This document shows, piece after piece, positions 17,055 through 25,500 of a stretch of DNA of 56,225 bases. The stretch spans positions 1 through 56,225 of the forward strand of contig JAJNBG010000028.1 of assembly GCA_021155905.1 (NCBI GenBank), read 5' to 3'. A program made the position numbers and the translations under genes. Below the pieces are notes generated by a model. It did no database searches, was not told where the DNA came from, and saw only the letters and a program-made list of their open reading frames with translations. Numbering within the stretch: the stretch's first letter is position 1; the number at the start of each line of letters is the position of its first letter. The DNA is from Bacteroidota bacterium (GTDB lineage: Bacteria > Bacteroidota > Bacteroidia > B-17B0 > Aurantibacillaceae).

Positions 17055-17696
17055 ATGAATAAAATTAAATTATTAGTAGCAAGTCTTTCATTATCCGTAG
17101 TGGCAATTGCACAATCTTATGAAGGAAGTATCGAATTTAAGATGGAAACATCTAAAGATACAACCACAAACATTTACTATGTGAAAGGAAATGATGTAAA
17201 ATTAGATCAGATTGGACGCAAATCAGGAAAAGTAGAAGGTAGTTTCGTTTTTGATTTAAGTTCAAATGAAATTAAATATGTGAATCCGGTTCGTAAAGTT
17301 TGGGGAGAACACAAAAGTGAAACGACTCCAATGATCAAAGGAACATGTGTTTCTGCAAAAGGAACTAATACAAAAATGGTCCAGGGTCAAAAATGTACAG
17401 AGTATACTGTGAAAAATACAGAAGAAAATACACAAATCACTTATTGGATTGCTTCTAACAAATATGACTTTTTTGCCCCGTTAGTTAAGCTTTGGAACAG
17501 AAAAGACAAACAGAGCATCTATTTTAACCAGATCAAAGATTTACCAAAAGGATCTATGCCTTTATTATCTGAAGAAAAAACTATTTCTGATGGCAAACTC
17601 GTTAGCAAATTAGAAGTTTCTAAAATCAGCAAAGCCTCGATTGACGCTTCTAAATTATCGATCCCTGCAGATTATAAAAAATTCGAACAAAAATAA
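17055..17696 (+). CDS. Secreted DUF4412-like protein
   Basis: 213 residues with a signal peptide (LSLSVVAIAQ). The mature part begins SYEGSIEFKMETSKDTTTNIYYVKGNDVKLDQIG and contains CTEYTVKNTEENTQITYWIASN. This arrangement is typical of the DUF4412 group, beta-rich periplasmic proteins with outer-membrane lipoprotein carrier-like folds. Function is unknown. It has its own strong terminator and so is probably transcribed alone. Confidence 0.8.
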   Translation: MNKIKLLVASLSLSVVAIAQSYEGSIEFKMETSKDTTTNIYYVKGNDVKLDQIGRKSGKVEGSFVFDLSSNEIKYVNPVRKVWGEHKSETTPMIKGTCVSAKGTNTKMVQGQKCTEYTVKNTEENTQITYWIASNKYDFFAPLVKLWNRKDKQSIYFNQIKDLPKGSMPLLSEEKTISDGKLVSKLEVSKISKASIDASKLSIPADYKKFEQK

Positions 17697-17712
17697 TATG
17701 TTCTTCTTACCT

Positions 17713-17749
17713 AAAAAAAGCCGCTGAAAAATATTTCAGCGGCTTTTTT
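17713..17749 (+). terminator. Intrinsic terminator
   Basis: GCCGCTGAAA (17720-17729), loop AATA, TTTCAGCGGC (17734-17743), then six T. A flanking A run lets the stem extend. Confidence 0.9.
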
Positions 17750-17822
17750 ATTTAACCAAACTTAACAATTCTCCCAAGGTTACTAAACATCCTGTTGTGG
17801 CATCAATAATAAAATCCACAAT

Positions 17823-18755
17823 ATGAAAAATTCCAAAACAACACTTTTAAAATTATCCGGGATAGTTTTAATTGCATCTATCGCTTTATTTTCATGTGCG
17901 TCATCCATGGAAGAAAAGTACACAGACGGATTAAGTTCTAAATCTCTCGCAGACTCTGTTTCTGCCACTGTTCAGGCTATTAAACAACCGAAACTGCCGG
18001 GCGATAGTAACCGCACATTTGTGAAAACCGCAGATCTTTCATTTAAAGTCAAAGATGTGAAAAATGCCACCTTCGATATCGAACGAATTGTTTCAGAACA
18101 TAACGGCTATGTAACGTCCTCCGTTTTAGAAAGCAATGTGAACTATAAAAACTCTGTCAGGGTAAATAAAGACAGCATGTTGGACATTATTAATTATACT
18201 GTTCATAATAATCTTATCATGCGCATTCCTAATACCGAACTGGATAAAACATTAACTGAAATCTCGGGTTTAATTGATTATTTGGATTACAGAAAAATAA
18301 AAGCCGATGATGTTACCAAACAATTTCAGGCGGCCAAATTATCTGAAAACAGATTTGTGGGTCATAAAAAACGTTTGGAAAAAGCCATTGATCATACTGG
18401 AAAAAAACTGGGCCAAATAGTTGAAGCGGAAAATGAATTATTAGTAAAGCAGGAATGGGCCGATAATTCAAAATTAAACACGTTGGAGCTCGCGCATGAT
18501 GTTTCTTACAGCACTGTGTCTATTAATATATACCAGAAAGAAACAACCAAAAAAGAAACCTATGCTTACACTTTTCCGGTTGAACCTTATACACCGAATT
18601 TTGGAGCAAAGTTTTTAACTTCTTTAAGTGGTGGGGCATCTATTTTTGGTGAGATCATTTTATTCTTTGTAAAGCTTTGGCCAATCGCACTTTTAGTGAC
18701 CGGTATCATAGCCCTGATCAAAATAATACTAAAACGAAAGTGGCTTGTATCATAA
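17823..18755 (+). CDS. DUF4349-family lipoprotein with C-terminal membrane segment
   Basis: 310 residues. Signal peptide with lipobox (ALFSCASS). DUF4349 features follow: FVKTADLSFKVKDVKNATFDIERIVSEHNGYVTSS, LIMRIPNTELDKTLTEIS, and a helical region (AAKLSENRFVGHKKRLEKAI) ending with an ENELLVKQEW block. One membrane helix (about 277-300, GEIILFFVKLWPIALLVTGI) lies near the C-terminus. The protein is therefore tethered at both ends. The family function is unknown; a stress or envelope role is only suggested by analogy. Confidence 0.82.
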   Translation: MKNSKTTLLKLSGIVLIASIALFSCASSMEEKYTDGLSSKSLADSVSATVQAIKQPKLPGDSNRTFVKTADLSFKVKDVKNATFDIERIVSEHNGYVTSSVLESNVNYKNSVRVNKDSMLDIINYTVHNNLIMRIPNTELDKTLTEISGLIDYLDYRKIKADDVTKQFQAAKLSENRFVGHKKRLEKAIDHTGKKLGQIVEAENELLVKQEWADNSKLNTLELAHDVSYSTVSINIYQKETTKKETYAYTFPVEPYTPNFGAKFLTSLSGGASIFGEIILFFVKLWPIALLVTGIIALIKIILKRKWLVS

Positions 18756-18761
18756 AAATGC

Positions 18762-18808
18762 AACCGGCGTTGCTGGTATTGTAGAGATCTGACAACGCTG
18801 GTTTTATT
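18762..18808 (+). terminator. Probable terminator hairpin
   Basis: AACCGGCGTTG (18762-18772) pairs with CAACGCTGGTT (18793-18803) with one wobble pair across a 20-base loop, and is followed by TTATTTAGTTTTATT. It follows the DUF4349 gene. Confidence 0.55.
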
Positions 18809-18819
18809 TAGTTTTATTA

Positions 18820-18849
18820 TTGCCGAAATCATTTATAACCGTATTTTTA
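18820..18849 (+). promoter_or_regulatory. Candidate promoter for the dehydratase-ABC exporter operon
   Basis: TTG (18820-18822), a 19-base spacer and TATTTTTA (18842-18849, 7 of 8 matches to TAnnTTTG), 25 bases before the dehydratase ATG. Confidence 0.5.
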
Positions 18850-18874
18850 TGTTCTATTAAATGATTTTTAGACA

Positions 18875-19318
18875 ATGATTACTATTAACGACCCTATCGT
18901 CAATTCTGATACTATATTGCAATATATCCCGCAACGGCCTCCTATTGTATTAATCAGTAGAATTTATAAATGCGATGAAGCCTCTGTGATCACGGGTTTT
19001 GATATTATCGATGAACATATGCTAATACAGAATGGAAAATTAACGGAGTCAGGGATCATTGAGAACATGGCCCAAACGGCAGCAAGCATGGCAGGTTACG
19101 AAGCCGTGATCAATAATTCACCACCAAGAGTTGGATTCATTGCTAACGTTAAAAATCTTGTTATCAACTATCTTCCTGAATCGGGAAATGAAATTTTGAC
19201 TGAGGTAAAAACTAAAACTCAGGTCATGAACGTTTCCATTATTGAAGCAAGTTCTTATTGCAATAATAAGTTAGTAGCAACTTGTGAGATGAAAATATTT
19301 TTACAGGAAAACGCTTAA
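18875..19318 (+). CDS. FabZ-like hotdog-fold (3R)-hydroxyacyl-ACP dehydratase-related protein
   Basis: 147 residues, a single hotdog domain. Motifs: ILQYIPQRPPIVLISRIYKCDE (the FabZ L.PHR.P..L.D block with the catalytic His replaced by Gln, PQRPP) and ESGIIENMAQTAASMAGYEA (the E..AQ.aa helix). A later segment reads VGFIANVKNLVINYLPESGN. The missing His suggests altered activity. It is one base upstream of the ABC ATPase gene. Similar dehydratase-like genes occur in Bacteroidota aryl-polyene/flexirubin-type loci, but no ketosynthase or other pathway gene is visible here. Confidence 0.8.
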   Translation: MITINDPIVNSDTILQYIPQRPPIVLISRIYKCDEASVITGFDIIDEHMLIQNGKLTESGIIENMAQTAASMAGYEAVINNSPPRVGFIANVKNLVINYLPESGNEILTEVKTKTQVMNVSIIEASSYCNNKLVATCEMKIFLQENA

Positions 19319-19319
19319 C

Positions 19320-20066
19320 ATGAGTGTTTTGGTTGACATACAACATGTATCCAAAAAATACAAAGATGCTCCAAAGGCGGCCATTAACGATCTTTCCTTA
19401 ACTATTCAGAAAGGAGAAATATTTGGTTTACTGGGCCCTAATGGCGCCGGTAAAACAACCTTCATCAGTATGCTATGCGGACTGTTTCCTCCGGGCAGCG
19501 GCGAAATTTTAATCAATGGTCGTACTCATAAAACACATAGTAAAGAATGTAAACAGGTCATCGGTGTGGTTCCTCAGGAAATCGCTTTGTACCCTCAGTT
19601 AACTGCCTGGGAAAATCTGATGTTTCTTGGTCACATGTATGGCCTAAGCGGATCCACTCTCAAAGAAAAAATACAAAAAAATTTAAAGATACTTGGTTTA
19701 GAAGCCAACATACATCAAAAACTTATTTCTTATTCAGGTGGAATGAAGCGCCGTCTGAATTTAATAGCCGGGCTGCTCCATGATCCTCAGCTATTGATCC
19801 TGGACGAACCAACAGTTGGGGTAGATATTCAATCCAAACAAGCCATCATCGAGCACCTCAAAAAACTAAATAAGGAAAATGGGATGACGATTTTATACAC
19901 CTCGCATCATTTGGATGAGGCTGAAGATTTTTGCTCCTACATTGCCATAATAGATCAGGGCCAACTCATCACTCAGGGACAGCCTAAAGAACTAATCATT
20001 CAAAACAATTGCAATAGTGTTGAAGAAGTCTATTTAAAAATGACAGGTGTCAAATTCAGGGACTAA
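19320..20066 (+). CDS. ABC-2 transporter ATP-binding protein
   Basis: 248 residues. Walker A GPNGAGKTT (about 39-47), Q-loop VVPQEIALYPQLTAWENL, signature YSGGMKRR (138-145), Walker B LLILDEPTVGVD and switch His in YTSHHLDEAE are all intact. This is the DRR/Nod-type exporter ATPase class. It energises the permease encoded 5 bases downstream. The dehydratase gene lies one base upstream, so the three form one operon, ended by the terminator at 21413-21443. The substrate is unknown; lipid-like or pigment-like molecules are a guess from the dehydratase. Confidence 0.92.
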   Translation: MSVLVDIQHVSKKYKDAPKAAINDLSLTIQKGEIFGLLGPNGAGKTTFISMLCGLFPPGSGEILINGRTHKTHSKECKQVIGVVPQEIALYPQLTAWENLMFLGHMYGLSGSTLKEKIQKNLKILGLEANIHQKLISYSGGMKRRLNLIAGLLHDPQLLILDEPTVGVDIQSKQAIIEHLKKLNKENGMTILYTSHHLDEAEDFCSYIAIIDQGQLITQGQPKELIIQNNCNSVEEVYLKMTGVKFRD

Positions 20067-20071
20067 TAAAA

Positions 20072-21343
20072 ATGAAATTAATTTACAGCTTATATAAAGA
20101 ATATAAAGTGCTCATCCGCGACCGGGCTGGCCTTGCTATTACCTTTATTATGCCAACGGCTCTTATTCTCATCATGACTCTGATCCAGGATTCGACTTTT
20201 AAATCCGTTAATGAATCTGCGGTTCCATTGTTGTTTGTTGACAGAGACCATGATTCTTTGTCACAAACACTGGAAAAATATATCAACCATTCCAAATTTT
20301 TTACAATCACCAAAAAACAATTGAGTAACAATGAAGTAAAAAAACAGGTGGCACAGGGAAATTTCCTCATCGGCATTATCATCCCTGAAAACACCAGTAA
20401 AAGATTAAAAGAGCGTTCTACTGAACGCATCACCAATTTACTCAATAGTTTCAGTGGGGATTCAATAGAAACCCTTTCAACGGATACCTCAAAAATACAA
20501 CTGAATATATTTTTCGATCCGGTTACCAAACAGTCGTTTAAAACTACCATTAGCGGCGCTATTGATCGGATCATCTCTCAAATTGAGATGCAGGGAATGA
20601 TAAACGCGCTCAATGCAAAAATGAAGGAAACTTTTCCTGACTCAAAACCTTCCGCACTTGAAAGCACTCCATTGGTAAATATTAGTGAAGAGTATGCCTC
20701 TTATAATAACTCAGTCATTATACCGAACGCCGTGCAGCATAATGTTCCGGCATGGACCTTGTTTGCCATGTTCTTTATTTGTATTCCTTTGGCCGGAAAC
20801 ATTATCAAGGAACGCCAGGATGGAAGCGCCTTCCGTTTATTGACCATGCCTGGCTCTTACTTTATCGTTATGCTTGGAAAGCTACTCACTTATACATTGG
20901 TAAGTCTTATCCAGTTTCTATTAATGTTATGTGTCGGTGTATTCATTCTTCCTCTATTAGGAATGCCTCAATTAAATATCGGTGATAATTTACCGCTATT
21001 GTTCCTGATAGCCTTATCTGCAGGTTTAGCGGCAACCGGCTTTGGTTTATTAGTTGGAACCATTGCTACCAGTCACGACCAGGCTTCGTTATTTGGTGCT
21101 GTTTTCGTCATCATCCTTGCAGCTATCGGCGGCGTTTGGGTTCCAACGTTTGTGATGCCTGATTTCATGAAAACCATTTCAGTCTTCTCTCCTTTGAATT
21201 GGGGGCTGGAATCATTTTACGCGGTGTTCATCCGCAACTCCTCACTCAAAGAAATATGGCCCGAAATTTTAAAGCTATGGGTCTTCTTTATTGCTACTTT
21301 GAGTAGTGCTTTTTTATATCAAAAATATAAGAGATTAAATTAG
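20072..21343 (+). CDS. ABC-2 type transporter permease
   Basis: 423 residues. N-terminal membrane helix (LAITFIMPTALILIMTLI), a large extracytoplasmic domain (about 50-225) and five further helices from about 228, ending FIATLSSAFLYQKYKRLN. The order matches ABC-2 permeases of the YhhJ/LinN type (PF12698-like), with PAWTLFAMFFICIPLAGNIIKERQDGS at the start of the membrane block and FSPLNWGLESFYAVF near the end. It pairs with the preceding ATPase. Confidence 0.9.
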   Translation: MKLIYSLYKEYKVLIRDRAGLAITFIMPTALILIMTLIQDSTFKSVNESAVPLLFVDRDHDSLSQTLEKYINHSKFFTITKKQLSNNEVKKQVAQGNFLIGIIIPENTSKRLKERSTERITNLLNSFSGDSIETLSTDTSKIQLNIFFDPVTKQSFKTTISGAIDRIISQIEMQGMINALNAKMKETFPDSKPSALESTPLVNISEEYASYNNSVIIPNAVQHNVPAWTLFAMFFICIPLAGNIIKERQDGSAFRLLTMPGSYFIVMLGKLLTYTLVSLIQFLLMLCVGVFILPLLGMPQLNIGDNLPLLFLIALSAGLAATGFGLLVGTIATSHDQASLFGAVFVIILAAIGGVWVPTFVMPDFMKTISVFSPLNWGLESFYAVFIRNSSLKEIWPEILKLWVFFIATLSSAFLYQKYKRLN

Positions 21344-21412
21344 TTCCCTCTTTTCAATTCCCATTGCTGGTAAACAATTGATTTGAAACCGGAATATAAT
21401 TTCATTTACACC

Positions 21413-21443
21413 AAAAAGGCTTCCCGGAGAAGGAAGCCTTTTT
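21413..21443. terminator. Bidirectional terminator between convergent operons
   Basis: AAAAAGGCTTCC (21413-21424) and GGAAGCCTTTTT (21432-21443) form a perfect 12-bp stem with a 7-base loop. It is suited to both the ABC operon (plus) and porP/sprF (minus). Confidence 0.9.
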
Positions 21444-21463
21444 AGAATTAAAATAGTATTAAT

Positions 21464-22459
21464 CTAAAAATAAGATCCTGTTTTGTGTTTCGGTTTCTTC
21501 CCACAGATCTGTAAAGTGATTTCATACCCGCCACGTCTCTGTGTATAAGTACTAAGGTAAGATGTCGTCATATCATAACTCATTCTAAGAATATAGTTAT
21601 TATACTTCAATCCCAGCTGGGCCATTGCGGCATCTTTCACACGGTAGTTCAAGCCCAAAATGACATCACATTCATCCTGTTTATTGAATCTGTAATAAGC
21701 AAGCGCTCCGACGTTCAACTCCGACGCTTGTGCCTGGTTCATATATAATGCCATTGGTACCACTTTCCATGTATCATTAATTCTTATATCCGTTCCTGCG
21801 TTCAAATTAAACCGCATTGGCAATCTCCTGTCGTTTCCGGCGAAAGATTCCATAGGCATGTTCACATGAAAAACTGAAAAGCCTAGAAACGGGTTTAGCG
21901 CTGATCTTCTGTCTTTGTATTTATAAAACACCCCGACATTGGCATCAAAATTCACACGACTCGTTTTATTAAACGATTCTCCGTTACTCATCGCGCCGTT
22001 GAGTTGTCCTGTTTCATTATCATACTGATTTTCGAATAGAACTTTATTATAATTAAAGGTTTTATAAAACAATCCCGCCTGCACGCCAACATTCAATGTA
22101 TGCGGTGATGTTTCCGGATCCGTGATGTAATAAGCTCCCGACAGTTGAAAATTGAGGGTGTTAAAATCCAATCCTCCCGAGCGGTTATCCAATAAATAGC
22201 CGCCAATACCCACTCTTTTATAAGGCTTATCAAATCCCAGTCCATAGGTTTGATAAGGCTTTACAGGCAGTGTTTTCCATTGACTCCTGTAAACGGTATG
22301 AATTTTATAGCTCCATTCATCTCCTAAATATTCCCCGGTTAATGCCGGGTTGAGGTATAAGGAAAATGCATCATATTGTGTTAAATGGAAATCCTGTGCT
22401 TTGCTTTTCGCCGAAATAATCAAGGCTACTATAATGGGGAGTATTATCTTTGTTTTCAT
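21464..22459 (-). CDS. PorP/SprF family type IX secretion-associated outer membrane protein
   Basis: 331 residues. The signal peptide (LIISAKSKAQ) is followed directly by the family start DFHLTQYDAFSLYLNPALTG. A beta-barrel pattern continues through YKIHTVYRSQWKTLPVKPYQ, the GIGGYLLDNRSGGLDFNTL block and NPFLGFSVFHVNMP, ending near LGLKYNNYILRMSYDMT. PorP/SprF proteins sit in the outer membrane and are needed for secretion or attachment of type B sorting-domain substrates. In Flavobacterium johnsoniae SprF serves SprB and is encoded next to it. Here the gene lies 57 bases downstream of a SprB-like adhesin gene, so a dedicated pair is likely. Confidence 0.92.
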   Translation of the reverse strand: MKTKIILPIIVALIISAKSKAQDFHLTQYDAFSLYLNPALTGEYLGDEWSYKIHTVYRSQWKTLPVKPYQTYGLGFDKPYKRVGIGGYLLDNRSGGLDFNTLNFQLSGAYYITDPETSPHTLNVGVQAGLFYKTFNYNKVLFENQYDNETGQLNGAMSNGESFNKTSRVNFDANVGVFYKYKDRRSALNPFLGFSVFHVNMPMESFAGNDRRLPMRFNLNAGTDIRINDTWKVVPMALYMNQAQASELNVGALAYYRFNKQDECDVILGLNYRVKDAAMAQLGLKYNNYILRMSYDMTTSYLSTYTQRRGGYEITLQICGKKPKHKTGSYF

Positions 22460-22516
22460 AATATCATAATTTAGTGATTCATTTAAAAAAATTTCAGAAC
22501 TGGAACTTCATTTTAT

Positions 22517-25500
22517 TTACCTGATAATATGAACTTCGCCTTTTAATTTCAGATCTTCTCCGTCTACAATTTTTCCGTTAAAGATGTATATGTAAGTTCC
22601 GGCGGGTTGTTGAGTGTCTTTATAAGACCCATCCCATTTATCATTTTGAGAGTTAGTTACGAATATCTCGTTGCCCCATGCATTGAATACTCTTAATTCA
22701 TAGCTGCTGAATGGTCCTCCAAGAACAGAGAAGCCGTCATTCATGCCGTCACCATTCGGCGTAAAGCCCCCCGGAATAGCATATCCTGCAGGTTTAACAT
22801 TCACATTGACACTAATACTGTCTTTGCACCCAATGCTGTTAGAAGCCACTAACATCACGCTATATGATCCTAAAGAACTAAACGCATGAGTAGGATCCGT
22901 AGAAGATGTTGTGGTTCCGTCTCCAAAACTCCAGATGTAATTGGTGGAGCCAGAAGATTGATTTGTAAATGCTATCGGTTGGTTAATCAGAAAATCTCCT
23001 CCACCCGGAACAAAATCAGCCAGTACAGGTGGAATTAAACTCACTACACCATTCGCTGCGTTCATGCATCCATTAGCGGCCCGAACCTGTAATGAAACGG
23101 TATATGAACTAACCTGCGAATAATTATTTGCCGGGTTCTGAATCAAAGAGTTGTTTCCATCACCGAAATTCCAGGTCCAGTCAGTGATACTTCCTGTTGA
23201 AATCGAAGATTGATCTATGAATTTAACGGAGTCTTTTGAACAACCTGTAACAAATTTAAAATTTGCGATTGGAGAGATGGTATCAACGAAAACCGTAAAT
23301 ATACTTGAAGCATCTAATACCGATGTACATCCTGTTACAGTATTAGTAACCGCAAGCGTATAGTTTCCTGATGCCGTAAAAGTAGCTGAGGCTTGGTTTG
23401 AAGGTCCTGAGATTCCAGCCCCGGTAGCTGACGTCCATGTGTATGATATATCATTAGCCGGTGTAACGGATGATGTAGCAATTACTGTTGAAGTTGAGCA
23501 AGTGATCGTACCGTTATTTACAGAACCGGTTAAACTAACAACTGGTATCGCATTATCCAATACAACTGTTACCACATTATTTGTAATAAACGTAGCGCAA
23601 CCGCTATTTGTGTTTGTTACAATGGCGCTATATGTTCCCGCAGCAATAAATGAAGGGCTTGCTGTATTTTCAGTCCCGGGAACAATACCGGCAGCAGGAA
23701 GCCAATTATATGATACATTACCTATGTTTGAAGTAACAGTTACTGAAGGATTTGGATTGGCACAGGTGATTGAAGCCGAAGATGCTGATAAAATTGTTGT
23801 AGGGATACCAATATCCGGAATCACTTCAATGGTACTTTGCGAAACAGATGATGAAACGCACCCGGAAATATTATTAGTCACAACTACCGTAAAAACTCCG
23901 CTACCACTCGCTACAGGGTTAGAAATTGCGTAGTTATTCAGAGAACCTGTTGAAGGGGCTGTCCATGAATAGGTAACATCAACAGAAGGTGTTGACACGA
24001 TGTTCAGTTGAGCAGTTGGATTTGCACAAGTAGTAGTAACTGAAGGAGAACCAATTAACACTGTAGGTGCCACTGTATTCTGAACAATCGATAAAGATCC
24101 GACTGTTATGCAATTATTGAATGTATTAGTTACTGTGTAGTTATAAGTACCTCCCTGGTTAACAGTTATTGTGCTAATATTGCCTGCAGAAATTATTCCT
24201 GATCCACTCCAGTTATAACTCACCGGAGAAGCAGAAGTACTGACACTTGCGTTTACTGCTAAGGTAGTACAACTCAATGAGCCGGAATTAGCTGCCATAA
24301 CTATTGGTGATACAGTATCTTGAAAAATAACTACAGTTGAAATATCCGAGGAACAGTTCAAAGAGGATATAACCACCAGGCTATAAGTTCCGGGCTCATT
24401 AATAACAGGGTTTGAAGTACCCGCACCTGATACTATTCCAGGTCCTTCCCATGTATAAGTACCACCACCGGAACCAGTCAGCACCAATGTTTTGTTTGAA
24501 CAAGTTAAGGTATTTGTAGACCCGGCTGATACAGTTGGTGTAGGGTTAATTGTTAAAGTCATCGCATCAGTAGCAAATGAGCATGGTCCGTTTGGATCAT
24601 CCGATGTGATTGTTAAAACAACACTTCCTTTGCTAATATCGAAAGCTGATGGTGTGTATAATGATGTTGCAGAAGACGAGTTACTGAACACTCCTGAGCC
24701 GCTGGTGGTCCATACTAATGTAGAGGCGGCTCCCCCTACTCCGCCCGATAATGTATATGATTGATCAGCGCAAATGGTTGCATCAGCACCAGCAGATGCA
24801 GTTGGTATCGGATTGATTGTAACTATCGCGTTTGCAGCAACATCAGGACAACCATTAGATGCAGTGATTACATTTGTAACTGTATAAGTGCCGGCTGAGC
24901 ATCCTGCTAAATCAACTTGCCCATTTGAACCGTTAATTGATAAAGCAGGTGTGGCAGAAAAAGTACCAGCCGCGCCTTCTCCGATATACGCAGGAGACGG
25001 GTTGCTGCCGTCAATACAATATGGCGTCGACGGGTAATCAAAAGTCGCTGATGGAAGTTTGGTTATGGTAACAGCAGATGAACCTGTAACTGCCGGACAA
25101 CCGTTTGCGGCGGATACCGTATTTGTTACTGTATAAGTTCCTGCGGTACTCGAAGCAAGATCTATGGTTCCGGAATTGGCATCAAGATTCAATCCTGTTG
25201 GATCAGATGCGTAATTTCCGTTGGTTCCATCAATACTCAAAGTTGGTGTAGGATTCGCAGAGCTTGTGCAATAAGGACCTGAAAAAACGATTGCTGCATC
25301 CGGTAATTTAGTAATTGTAACTGAAGCGCTTGAGGCTACTGCCGGACAACCGTTAGCCGCCGCAATAGTATTCGACACGATATAATCCCCAGGCTGGCTA
25401 TTTGAAATTTTAATTAAGCCCGTAGAAGCATCGATATCAAGGTACACAGACGATGCATTAAATGTTCCGGCAACTCCTCCTCCGGTAAACGATGGTAATG

